The notes beneath the pieces are model-generated. The model saw nothing but the letters and a program-made list of their open reading frames with translations, had not been told where the DNA came from and made no database searches. A program made the translations under genes and the position numbers. Below, piece after piece: positions 29,279 through 37,406 of a DNA stretch of 64,000 bases; within the stretch, counting starts at the first letter, position 1; each line of letters begins with the position of its first letter. The stretch lies in contig JAHKAA010000020.1 of NCBI GenBank assembly GCA_018825965.1, forward strand, positions 84,691 through 148,690, written 5' to 3'. The DNA is from Gammaproteobacteria bacterium. Lineage in GTDB: Bacteria; Pseudomonadota; Gammaproteobacteria; Enterobacterales; Alteromonadaceae.

Positions 29279-30787
29279 TCAGACTACGACAATTTCTATG
29301 GAGGCCGGTATTATCGTCGCGCCGGCACCATCTTTTGCTCCTTCGCGTAATACTGGCACTAATTGTACAGAGATGTTGTCTGTGGTTAACAAGCCACGCT
29401 TTGCTAAGTCACGTACAATGTCAGTCAGTTCAATCAGGGCAGATGGTGGCGTTTTCTGATGACCTGCATGCTCGCCCTCAGTGTCTGGATGGGCCAGGAA
29501 ACCTATTTCTCCCGCAAAATGTTCGCTGTCCAGTGGGGTACTGGCTGACAATGCCGGAGCATTAACAAAAACCCGCACTGAAGAAACATCTGGCCCTACG
29601 GCCATATCACGAATGATGGCAAAGACTTCCGCTGCATCCGGCTGGGTTGCTGACTCAGTTGTTGGCGCCATCACCTGATTTTTCAGGGAAGCAGAGAACC
29701 GGACGCTCTTCACCAGTGGAGCTTTTAGTGTTGCGGCATCTTTGTTAGCTGCAGGTAAAACACGCAACACTTCCAGGGTGTCGCTGGTGCTGCCCGCAGC
29801 AAGTAAGGATAACAGGCGGGCATCACGCACTGGATCCGCTAATAGATTGTCCGGTTTAGGCAGACCTGGATAAGTGTAGCCAAGAGCTTTGGTGTCCTGC
29901 AGATCCCGTGGATAAGCGCTGTATAGCTCACCTTTAGGGGATAAGTAATTATTCTTGAAGTTCATATTCAGCCACAAATTGCGATCCGACGGCGTCATAT
30001 CTGCAGTATTGCTACGACCCAACGCATTCCACACCGCCCAGATCCTATCTATATTGCTGTGGTGCATCATAAATATTGGATCCCGTGGCGAACCCGCCGT
30101 TGGCATAAAAGCACCTATCGAATTGTGGATCAGATTATGAGGGGTGCCTTCCAGAAACCCTTGGGTGCCGCCGCCTTTGACCACCCAGCTCATGTCCAGA
30201 TTGTGTTGATTGGGGTTTTTGCTGGTACCAAACAATTGAAAATTTGTTTCAGCGTAGACTTTTCTCGCCAGAACATCAGGGGCTACCCAGGCATCAGGCA
30301 AAGGCCAATTAGGTGTGTTGAGTGTGCGCCCTGATACATAAAGCGGATTGGGTTTGCCGCCGTAACTTTGATCTGTAAAAGCCTTTGGCATCACCCGATC
30401 AATACTCCAGTCCCAATAAGGCATAGCAAAGTCTTTTTTGCCTGTAAGTGCTATCACCGCATTCTCATACATCAAAACAAACTCGCGATGCCAGGGTAAA
30501 AAATACCAGTCACCGTGTGGACAGTAACGGTAGCCACCGTTGTAAGCTCCATGCATCAGTGAATACTGCAGCCAGCTTACCGGATCTTTCTGATTTTTGG
30601 CCTGCATCATGCCAACAAAATCCCGATAGGCCGACAGATCAGGATCGTTCAGTGGCATGTTATGCAGGCTGCGCCTTACACGCAGAGTGTTTTGTGCGAA
30701 GGCGCTCAGGCCTCCTATTGCACCAGAAAATACTGCTGTGGCTCCCAGAGCCAGACCTGCTTTAAGAATTGTTCTGCGTGTGACCAT
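29279..30787 (-). CDS. Tat-exported tyrosinase / polyphenol oxidase
   Basis: A 502-residue type-3 copper oxidase. A twin-arginine signal (TRRTILKAG, then a hydrophobic stretch to about residue 32) predicts folded export. CuA ligands are H79, H91 (CPHGDW) and H100 (LPWHR). CuB ligands lie in TPHNLIH and MMHHSNIDRIW. The C-terminal ~170 residues resemble the PPO middle and KFDV-type domains of plant polyphenol oxidases, so this is a long multi-domain form rather than a short Streptomyces type. It probably oxidises mono- or diphenols in the periplasm. GGAGAG just upstream supports the ATG at 30787 over another at 30799. Confidence 0.88.
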   Translation of the reverse strand: MVTRRTILKAGLALGATAVFSGAIGGLSAFAQNTLRVRRSLHNMPLNDPDLSAYRDFVGMMQAKNQKDPVSWLQYSLMHGAYNGGYRYCPHGDWYFLPWHREFVLMYENAVIALTGKKDFAMPYWDWSIDRVMPKAFTDQSYGGKPNPLYVSGRTLNTPNWPLPDAWVAPDVLARKVYAETNFQLFGTSKNPNQHNLDMSWVVKGGGTQGFLEGTPHNLIHNSIGAFMPTAGSPRDPIFMMHHSNIDRIWAVWNALGRSNTADMTPSDRNLWLNMNFKNNYLSPKGELYSAYPRDLQDTKALGYTYPGLPKPDNLLADPVRDARLLSLLAAGSTSDTLEVLRVLPAANKDAATLKAPLVKSVRFSASLKNQVMAPTTESATQPDAAEVFAIIRDMAVGPDVSSVRVFVNAPALSASTPLDSEHFAGEIGFLAHPDTEGEHAGHQKTPPSALIELTDIVRDLAKRGLLTTDNISVQLVPVLREGAKDGAGATIIPASIEIVVV

Positions 30788-31160
30788 CGTACTCTCCATG
30801 TGAGTTAATCATGATCAGACGTCCTGTTCTGACAGAAACCGAGCACAGCCACCAGGAGGGGAGAACTCAGACTTTTATATATCAATCAGAAGTTTAACAC
30901 TGCGAGCGTCTGAATAAGTTTGTTTGTACCTGTTTTTGTAAATGCCCTAAGAGTCTAATCCAGCTTGCATATACCGCAAGTGTTTCGAACAAATTAATAC
31001 CGAAATTAGCTAATTTTTTCTTAGCGTCTGGCGATCAGCCTGATCCATCTGTTGCGATGCGTAGCCAGAGCCGGAGTCTTCATATATCCTCTGGGTTGAC
31101 CAGAAACCTGATTGGTGCAGGTGCGCTATAAAAGGTTTTGCAAACTAAAAGGGGGAACGG
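30788..31160. other. Divergent intergenic region between tyrosinase and mgsA
   Basis: No coding signal is seen. It holds a perfect 14-bp A+T-rich palindrome (AAATTAGCTAATTT, 31003-31016) followed by TTTC, which could be a regulator site or weak terminator. Promoters for both flanking genes must lie here but no convincing -35/-10 pair was found. Confidence 0.45.
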
Positions 31161-31586
31161 ATGAAGACTATTGCCTTGGTTGCACATGATGGGAAAAAGG
31201 CAGAATTGCTGGAGTGGGTCAGAGCGCATGCTGATTTTTTTCAGGATAAACAACTGGTGGCAACAGGCACTACGGGTCGTTTATTGAATGAAGCGCTAAA
31301 CAAAGAGGTCATGTGCCTCGCCAGTGGTCCTTTGGGCGGTGACCAGCAAATTGGTGCTTTAATTGCCGAACAGAAAATTGACTGGCTGGTGTTTTTTTGG
31401 GATCCGCTGTCGTCTCAGCCTCATGATCCTGATGTAAAGGCGCTGATCCGTTTAGCTGTGGTCTGGAATATCCCAGTGGCCTGTAATAAAGCAACAGCGG
31501 ATTTTATCGTGACCTCCAGCCTGACAGGGCAAAACTACCAGCGCACTGTGCCGGACTTTTCTCAGCACAACAACAGATTGGCTTAG
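31161..31586 (+). CDS. mgsA: Methylglyoxal synthase
   Basis: A 141-residue enzyme slightly shorter than E. coli MgsA (152) at both ends. The catalytic aspartate is D61 in SGPLGGDQQIGAL, H9 is the conserved N-terminal histidine, and FFWDPLSSQPHDPDVKALIR matches the family. It converts dihydroxyacetone phosphate to methylglyoxal, a glycolytic bypass used when phosphate is short. GGGGGAA ahead of the ATG is a clear ribosome-binding site. It appears to be a single-gene unit. Confidence 0.95.
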   Translation: MKTIALVAHDGKKAELLEWVRAHADFFQDKQLVATGTTGRLLNEALNKEVMCLASGPLGGDQQIGALIAEQKIDWLVFFWDPLSSQPHDPDVKALIRLAVVWNIPVACNKATADFIVTSSLTGQNYQRTVPDFSQHNNRLA

Positions 31587-31678
31587 TTAGGGTGAATCTT
31601 TTCTTAGTTACAAAATGTTGACAATAATTCTTGTTTTGGTTTAACTAACGGGGTTTATTATTTAAAGGACATACTCAT

Positions 31679-32743
31679 ATGGACATTCAAGATCCTGCTG
31701 CTGCATCCGCAGTGGCTGCTGCGCGTCGTTCAACTGTACAATTTTCTGGCCGGGGAGCTGAATTTTTTGGCATCTGGATAGTGAATATCCTGCTGACTAT
31801 AGTCACGTTGGGCATCTACAGTGCCTGGGCGAAAGTACGAACTACCCAATATTTTTATGGCCATACCAAAGTTGATGGTCATAGTTTCCGTTATTTAGCG
31901 ACCCCTATTCAAATTCTGAAAGGCCGCATTATTGCTGTTATTGTGTTTGCCTTGATTTCTGTTTTAAGTACGTTCAGTCCTATTTTTGGTTTGATGGCTG
32001 CTTTGGCTTTTTTAATTGCTTTACCCTGGATACTGGTGCAGGGAATGAAATTTAGTTTGCGGATGACCAGCTACCGCAACGTACGTTTTGGTTTTCACGG
32101 CACTTATGGTTCTGCCTGTATTTATTACCTGTTATTGCCAATTTTAAGTGTTTTCACTTTGTATCTTGCTATGCCTTGGGCATTGAAGAAGTTGGATCAG
32201 TTTATCTTTAGTCATATCAGTTTTGGTGGCAAGCAATTAGAGGTCAGCACCCGCACTTCTGCTTACTACAAAGCCGCATTAACCTCTTTTGCTGTAGCTG
32301 TTGGTTTAGGTGTTGTTTGTGGTATTGCTGCTGCAGTGGCTGGTTTTGCTATGCCAGAGCCTGAAGCGGGTTTCAGTTTGGCTTTGTTCCTGTTGTACGT
32401 GGCTTTTTTTGGCATCTTTACGCTGGCAGGTGCAGTGTATACCGCGATGATCCGTAATCATTTGCTGAATTCAACCCTTTTACCACAAACAGCGGAATTG
32501 CATTCGAATCTGGAGGCCGTTGATTTAGTCTGGGTGACTACAACCAATATGCTGTTGGTGTTGTTCACTTTAGGTTTGGCTTATCCATGGACAAAAGTAC
32601 GTATGACAGCTTTACTTGCGGCAGCCACAGAAGTCACAGTTTATCCGGCTATGGATACTCTGACCGATCCGTTGCAGCAGAATTCATCTGTTTTTGCTGA
32701 ACAGGCTGCCGATCTATTTGACGTTGATTTATCCCTGACTTAA
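31679..32743 (+). CDS. YjgN-family DUF898 membrane protein
   Basis: A 354-residue inner-membrane protein with about seven or eight hydrophobic segments. It shows an internal repeat of the motif W-x-K-V-R (YSAWAKVRTTQYFYGHT near residue 50 and YPWTKVRMTALL near 305), as is usual for DUF898 (E. coli YjgN). The function is unknown. AAAGGA precedes the ATG. The stop is six bases before an M48 peptidase gene, so the two form an operon, a pairing also seen in other proteobacteria. Confidence 0.85.
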   Translation: MDIQDPAAASAVAAARRSTVQFSGRGAEFFGIWIVNILLTIVTLGIYSAWAKVRTTQYFYGHTKVDGHSFRYLATPIQILKGRIIAVIVFALISVLSTFSPIFGLMAALAFLIALPWILVQGMKFSLRMTSYRNVRFGFHGTYGSACIYYLLLPILSVFTLYLAMPWALKKLDQFIFSHISFGGKQLEVSTRTSAYYKAALTSFAVAVGLGVVCGIAAAVAGFAMPEPEAGFSLALFLLYVAFFGIFTLAGAVYTAMIRNHLLNSTLLPQTAELHSNLEAVDLVWVTTTNMLLVLFTLGLAYPWTKVRMTALLAAATEVTVYPAMDTLTDPLQQNSSVFAEQAADLFDVDLSLT

Positions 32744-32749
32744 CAGCAG

Positions 32750-33781
32750 ATGATCATTGTCAAAGGAAAGCTTCAACAAGCCGCCAGTACCGGGCACTGC
32801 GCGGCCCTGTTGCATTTAACCGAACAGGGGCTGGTTCAGTTGTATGCTGAGCAAGACAACTCACTTTTGATGGAAGTCACAGAAGACCAGTATCAAATGG
32901 CTGAAGTTTTGCCTGGCTTGCCTGCTGAGTTGTTGTTTAATACTGGTGCTGTGTTCTCACCGGATGACTCCAGCTGGCGTTGGCCTAAAGGGGGTCGTCA
33001 GAATGTGACTCTCAAACTGGAAACCAATAAGTCGCTTATTGTGTTGTCAGTGATAGCAGTTCCTATACTGATCTGGTGGTTAACTGCAGTAGGTTTGCCC
33101 AAAGCTGCCACAGCAATGGTGCCATTCATCCCTGTTGCTGTTGAAGAAAGTATAGGTAAACAAAGTATGCAGGTGTTTGACCGTACTTTGTTGTCTGACT
33201 CTGAGCTCAGTCCGCAATTGCAGCAGTCAATCCGCAGCCAGTGGCAACAGGCTTTGGGGCAACTGCAGTTAAGCAGCGGCTATCAGTATCAATTGCATTT
33301 TCGAGCCAGTAAAACCCTGGGGGCCAATGCTTTTGCTTTACCTGGTGGTTACCTGACTATTACCGATGAGCTGGTCAGACGGCTGGAAACAAAACCAGAC
33401 GCTATTCTGGCTGTTTTGCTGCATGAAGTAGGGCATGTTGAGCATCGGCATGGTATGACGCTGGCCGCTCAGGCGACCGCCAGCACTATAGTGATGTCAG
33501 TGTTATTTAGTGATCTGGAAGGGGTCACCGAAGCTGTGTTGGGTACTGGTACTTCACTGGTTCAGTCTGCTTTTTCAAGAGATATGGAACGCCAGGCCGA
33601 TTACTTTTCCACTAAAGCTTTAGTAAAGCTCAACAAGTCGCCTCATGCTTTTGTTGAAGCTATGCTGGCTCTGACCAAAGACCAACCCAAAGAACAGCTG
33701 TCGCCCTGGCTGGAGTATTTAAGTTCGCATCCTGATACCAAAGAGCGGATTGAAAAGGCTACGCAACAAGCGCAGCCTTAA
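32750..33781 (+). CDS. M48-family membrane metallopeptidase
   Basis: A 343-residue protein. An N-terminal ~90-residue cytoplasmic-looking part precedes one membrane helix (about 95-118). A zinc-dependent M48 domain follows, with HEVGH at residues 225-229 and the third ligand in MERQADYFS near 285. It ends with KERIEKA, typical of M48 proteins with an HPD-type tail (SSHPDTKER). It probably acts in the periplasm on misfolded or membrane proteins, like the BepA/LoiP relatives, but it is anchored instead of secreted. It is co-transcribed with the DUF898 gene. Confidence 0.86.
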   Translation: MIIVKGKLQQAASTGHCAALLHLTEQGLVQLYAEQDNSLLMEVTEDQYQMAEVLPGLPAELLFNTGAVFSPDDSSWRWPKGGRQNVTLKLETNKSLIVLSVIAVPILIWWLTAVGLPKAATAMVPFIPVAVEESIGKQSMQVFDRTLLSDSELSPQLQQSIRSQWQQALGQLQLSSGYQYQLHFRASKTLGANAFALPGGYLTITDELVRRLETKPDAILAVLLHEVGHVEHRHGMTLAAQATASTIVMSVLFSDLEGVTEAVLGTGTSLVQSAFSRDMERQADYFSTKALVKLNKSPHAFVEAMLALTKDQPKEQLSPWLEYLSSHPDTKERIEKATQQAQP

Positions 33782-33792
33782 GCTCAAGTAGT

Positions 33793-34800
33793 TTAAAAAC
33801 CGCTTAACACCAGTTTGCCTATACTTTGTTGACTTTCGATCAATTGATGGGCTCTGCGTAGGTTTTCGGCATTAATCTGGCCAAAATCTGCGCTTAAGGT
33901 GGTTTGTAACTGGCCTGCATCGACCATATCAGCAACCTGCTGCAATAACTGCTGTTGTGCATTCATGTCTTCGGTTTGATACAAAGAACGGGTAAACATC
34001 AGTTCCCAGTGCAAAGATACACTTTTTCGTTTCAGTTGCCGCACATCTATAGGTTCAGGATCGTCAATCAAAGCCAGCTTACCCTGAGGTTTGATCAGCT
34101 CCAGAATATCGTTAAAGTGATGGTCTGTGTGAGTCAGACTGATGACATAATCCACTTCAGCCAGACCCAGCTCTTTGAGCTGCGCTGCCATCGGCTTGCG
34201 GTGGTCCAGCACTACATCCGCACCTAATGATTTCACCCAGTCCTTGCTTTGCGCTCTGGAAGCTGTGCCAATCACCTTTAACTGAGTTTTTTGTCGCGCC
34301 AGTTGCAACAGCACTGAACCTACACCCCCTGCAGCACCAATCACCAGCAAAGATTTACCTTTGGTGTTCTGGTTATGTAATTCCAGCCGGTCGAATAACA
34401 GCTCCCATGCAGTTATGGCCGTTAAAGGCAAAGCTGCGGCTTCGCTAAAACTTAAACTCCTTGGTTTGTGGCTGACGATACGTTGGTCAACCAACTGAAA
34501 CTCGCTGTTTGAGCCTGGTTTATCAATAGCGCCTGCGTACCATACTTCGTCACCTGCCTGAAAGCCTGTGACTGCGCTGCCCACTGAGACCACCACTCCG
34601 GCCGCATCCCAGCCCAGAACTCTTGGCTGGCCCTCTGTATCGACGTTACGGCGGATTTTAGTATCAACCGGATTGACAGAGACCGCCTTTACTGCGATCA
34701 GCAGATCGTTTTCACCCGGTGTTGGGGTCGGCAGCTCTGTGTCGTATAAAGACAAAGGGTCTGTGGCTGGTAAATTCTGGTTATAAACTATGGCTTTCAT
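33793..34800 (-). CDS. Zinc-type alcohol dehydrogenase-like MDR oxidoreductase
   Basis: A 335-residue medium-chain dehydrogenase/reductase. The N-terminal GroES-like part contains KAVSVNPVDTKIRR, and the Rossmann motif is IGAAGGVGSVLLQLAR near residue 157. It lacks an obvious structural zinc-cysteine cluster, so it is closer to NADPH:quinone reductases, in the subgroup often named zinc-binding alcohol dehydrogenase family. The substrate is unknown. It is divergent from a LysR-type regulator 96 bases away, which probably controls it. Confidence 0.88.
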   Translation of the reverse strand: MKAIVYNQNLPATDPLSLYDTELPTPTPGENDLLIAVKAVSVNPVDTKIRRNVDTEGQPRVLGWDAAGVVVSVGSAVTGFQAGDEVWYAGAIDKPGSNSEFQLVDQRIVSHKPRSLSFSEAAALPLTAITAWELLFDRLELHNQNTKGKSLLVIGAAGGVGSVLLQLARQKTQLKVIGTASRAQSKDWVKSLGADVVLDHRKPMAAQLKELGLAEVDYVISLTHTDHHFNDILELIKPQGKLALIDDPEPIDVRQLKRKSVSLHWELMFTRSLYQTEDMNAQQQLLQQVADMVDAGQLQTTLSADFGQINAENLRRAHQLIESQQSIGKLVLSGF

Positions 34801-34896
34801 CTGGAGGCTCCAATGGATTACTGCCTCTAGTTTAAAAGGACTAACTAGCTAGAAAAACATGCTAAATTTGGATTAAGTTTCAAAAAATATTTGATA

Positions 34897-35802
34897 ATGA
34901 TGCTCAGAACTGACGATTTACAACTTTTTGTGCTGACAGCTGACTTAGGTTCTATCTCCGCTGCTGCGCGTGAACTGGGTCTTTCCTCTGCGCTGGCCAG
35001 TGTGGCATTAAAACGGCTGGAGCAGCAGCTGAATACTGTGCTTATTTTACGTTCCACCCGCAGTTTAAGGTTAACTTCAGCCGGAGTGGTTTATCTGGAG
35101 TATGCACGCCAGGCGATCCAGCTATTGGGGCAGGGGCAGCAGTTATTGCAACTGGGCAAAGAGCAATTATCCGGTGAATTGACCTTGTCTGTGCCATCGG
35201 ATTTTGGGCGTAATAATCTGGTGTTATGGCTGGCTGAGTTTCAACAGCAACATCCTAAACTTCAGCTGAAAATTCGTGTCAGTGACAGGCTGGCAGATTT
35301 AGGTCGCCAGCCTGTGGATCTGGTTTTACGTTATGGTGAACCTAAAGATTCGCAGTTGATTGCTATGCCTCTGGTGCCGGACAATCACAGGGTACTTTGT
35401 GCTTCCCCTGAGTATATTCGCCGTTTTGGTGCCCCAGAACGGCCAGAAGACTTAGGTTCTCATCAGGTGTTACAGCTGGTGCTTGGAGATGCTGTGCATA
35501 GCAAATGGCAATTCTGGCTGGATGGACAATTGCAGCAGGTTCAGGTGCGTGGCGCTTTAGTGGCAGACGATGGTGATGTAGTGCGGCGCTGGGCTGTGGC
35601 GGGCTTAGGTATTGCTTATAAATCCCGTTTAGATATTCTGTCTGACTTGCACAGCGGCGCTTTGGTGAAATTATTGCCTGATTATCAAACTGAGCAGGCA
35701 CCTCTGTATTTGCTGGCAGTACAACGTTTGTCCTCATCTCCTGTACTTAAAGCTTTATCTGAGTTTTTACTACAAAAGTTGCGGCAGCATTGGCATGGGT
35801 AG
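34897..35802 (+). CDS. LysR-type transcriptional regulator
   Basis: A 301-residue LysR protein with an N-terminal winged helix (FVLTADLGSISAAARELGLS) and an effector domain of the CrgA/DhcR-like group. Adjacent ATG codons at 34897 and 34900 are both possible starts; neither has a strong ribosome-binding site. Divergence from the MDR oxidoreductase gene suggests that gene as its target. Effector unknown. The stop is followed after 35 bases by an acetyltransferase gene. Confidence 0.88.
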   Translation: MMLRTDDLQLFVLTADLGSISAAARELGLSSALASVALKRLEQQLNTVLILRSTRSLRLTSAGVVYLEYARQAIQLLGQGQQLLQLGKEQLSGELTLSVPSDFGRNNLVLWLAEFQQQHPKLQLKIRVSDRLADLGRQPVDLVLRYGEPKDSQLIAMPLVPDNHRVLCASPEYIRRFGAPERPEDLGSHQVLQLVLGDAVHSKWQFWLDGQLQQVQVRGALVADDGDVVRRWAVAGLGIAYKSRLDILSDLHSGALVKLLPDYQTEQAPLYLLAVQRLSSSPVLKALSEFLLQKLRQHWHG

Positions 35803-35837
35803 AGAGCGGCAAGGTTAAAAAATCAAGGATTAGAACT

Positions 35838-36425
35838 ATGACATGGTTAAACAATGAGGTTTTAGAAGGTGAGTTTGTGCGGCTGGAGCCTATGGCGCTG
35901 ACGCATGTAACAGATTTACAGCAGGCCGTTGCTGATGGCGAAAGCTGGAAACTCTGGTATGCCATGGTGCCGACAGTCGAAGAAATGCCAGATTATGTGC
36001 AGGCTGCTTTGGCAGGTAAAGTGAAAGGTGATGCACCTTATGTGGTGCGTTGTAAAACTACCGGTCAGATTATTGGGACCAGTCGTTATTATATGGTCGA
36101 CGCAGCCAATAAAAGAGCGTTGATTGGTTACACCTGGTATGCAGAATCTGTGCGGCGCACTCCTATTAATACCGAAGCTAAATTGCTGTTATTGCAAAAT
36201 TTATTTGAAGGGCATGGCGCTATAGCAGTGGAGTTTCGCACCCACTTTTTTAATCAGACTTCACGCAAAGCCATAGAACGTTTAGGCGCAAAAATGGATG
36301 GTATCTTACGTCAGCATATGATTTTAAAAGACGGCTCAGTACGTGACACTGTGGTCTATTCCATCATAGCCGCAGAATGGCCGGCAGTAAGACGGCATTT
36401 ATCGTCGAAATTAGGTAGGGCGTAG
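35838..36425 (+). CDS. RimJ/RimL-type GNAT acetyltransferase
   Basis: A 195-residue GNAT protein. It begins MTWLNNEVLEGEFVRLEPM; AAGGA is found about eight bases upstream. An earlier in-frame start would overlap the LysR gene and is less likely. The layout (RLEPM start, then RTHFFNQTSRKAIERLGAKMDG) is that of RimL-like acetyltransferases, which act on N-termini or small molecules. The specific target is not predictable. It may be co-transcribed with the LysR gene. Confidence 0.85.
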   Translation: MTWLNNEVLEGEFVRLEPMALTHVTDLQQAVADGESWKLWYAMVPTVEEMPDYVQAALAGKVKGDAPYVVRCKTTGQIIGTSRYYMVDAANKRALIGYTWYAESVRRTPINTEAKLLLLQNLFEGHGAIAVEFRTHFFNQTSRKAIERLGAKMDGILRQHMILKDGSVRDTVVYSIIAAEWPAVRRHLSSKLGRA

Positions 36426-36455
36426 GATGCAATCGCCACGCAGTGGCATTGCATC
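36422..36455 (+). repeat. REP-like hairpin, copy A
   Basis: GTAGG is followed by a stem GATGCAATCGCCAC / GTGGCATTGCATC with a three-base loop and one bulged C. It shares the layout of the hairpins at 54050-54079 and 54516-54570 (T-G-C-A-[AC]-T-C-G-C-C arms). It lies directly after the GNAT gene stop and ahead of the convergent DedA gene, a usual REP location. Confidence 0.6.
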
Positions 36456-36467
36456 ATTCACATCGAT

Positions 36468-37208
36468 TCAAAACATCAGCCCGGATAACTCTTTTAAATA
36501 CAGAGGGGTAGCCGGGTGCTGGCTTAATTCAAAAAACAAAAAAGCGGTCAGGAAAATACTGACTAAAGAGCCCCAGAACCAGTGGCGTTTTGGCTGGTCT
36601 TGTTCTTTGTGTTGTAAGTACTTTTTCAGTAAATGACTGCTCACCAGAGCCAATAGCACTGAAGCTGCTAACAGGCTGTAAAACAAGGTCAGGTTGGTGC
36701 CTTTGAGCTGCCAGGCCACACCAGCCAGAATACCAGGCAGGAAATAAACCACTGGCCATAAGATACAGGCCAGAGTGGCTGCCGGGAAATAACGCGAAGG
36801 CGGAAGTTTTAACATGCCTGCTAATAAAGGCAATAAAGGCCGGCTTGGGCCAATAAAACGCCCTGTAACTATCGCCAGCCACACATTGTGTTCCAAAGCG
36901 CCGCTGATTTTATTCAATTCTTTTTGCTGGCGGGACAACCAGTTCCAACCCTCCAGCTGAGGTCTGAATTTGCGCCCAGCCAAATAAGACAACGAGTCGC
37001 CCACTAAAGCTGCAGCTGTAGCGACTAAACATGCGCTCCAGAACCCCATTTGTTCAGCGCCAATCAGTACACCAAAGCTAAACATCAGCGCTGTACCTGG
37101 CACTAACAAACCCAATACAGCCACAGACTCAGCAAAAGTCAGCAGAAATAAAATCAGCAGGGCATAAGTCTGATAGTCAGTCAGCAATTGCTGTAACCAT
37201 TGTTCCAT
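36468..37208 (-). CDS. DedA-family membrane protein
   Basis: A 246-residue protein of the SNARE-associated/VTT (DedA) family, with the FIGPSRPLLPLLAGM signature near residue 115 and about five hydrophobic segments. DedA proteins include undecaprenyl-phosphate and phosphatidylglycerol/ethanolamine flippases; which lipid this one moves is unknown. Length is longer than the usual ~200-220 residues because of a C-terminal extra helix. It is convergent with the GNAT gene. Confidence 0.87.
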   Translation of the reverse strand: MEQWLQQLLTDYQTYALLILFLLTFAESVAVLGLLVPGTALMFSFGVLIGAEQMGFWSACLVATAAALVGDSLSYLAGRKFRPQLEGWNWLSRQQKELNKISGALEHNVWLAIVTGRFIGPSRPLLPLLAGMLKLPPSRYFPAATLACILWPVVYFLPGILAGVAWQLKGTNLTLFYSLLAASVLLALVSSHLLKKYLQHKEQDQPKRHWFWGSLVSIFLTAFLFFELSQHPATPLYLKELSGLMF

Positions 37209-37327
37209 CTGGCACCAAATCTATTGAGAAAAGCCTTTATTAAGGCAGTATCAGGGCTGGGGCGGCCTTATTCAAGCGGCTTTGTCGCCAGAACAACAAA
37301 GAGATCAGATAAATCTGATGGTGAATA

Positions 37328-37350
37328 GAGATGTTATATTGTATCATTTT
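37328..37350 (+). promoter_or_regulatory. Candidate Zur box upstream of a TonB receptor
   Basis: An 11-1-11 element has left half GAGATGTTATA and right half TGTATCATTTT. Against the gammaproteobacterial Zur half-sites GAAATGTTATA and TATAACATTTC it matches 10/11 and 8/11. It sits 57 bases before the receptor start. Binding is inferred; a Fur-type site is the alternative. Confidence 0.5.
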
Positions 37351-37406
37351 TGCGCTTTCTTTATCGATTCAGCTCATATCTTTGTTGCTACCGGACCCAA
37401 AACATC

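Noticed and set aside
37232..37245. GCCTT-TATT-AAGGC hairpin between dedA and the TonB receptor
   Set aside because: Short 5-bp stem without a T tract; too weak to call a terminator or operator.
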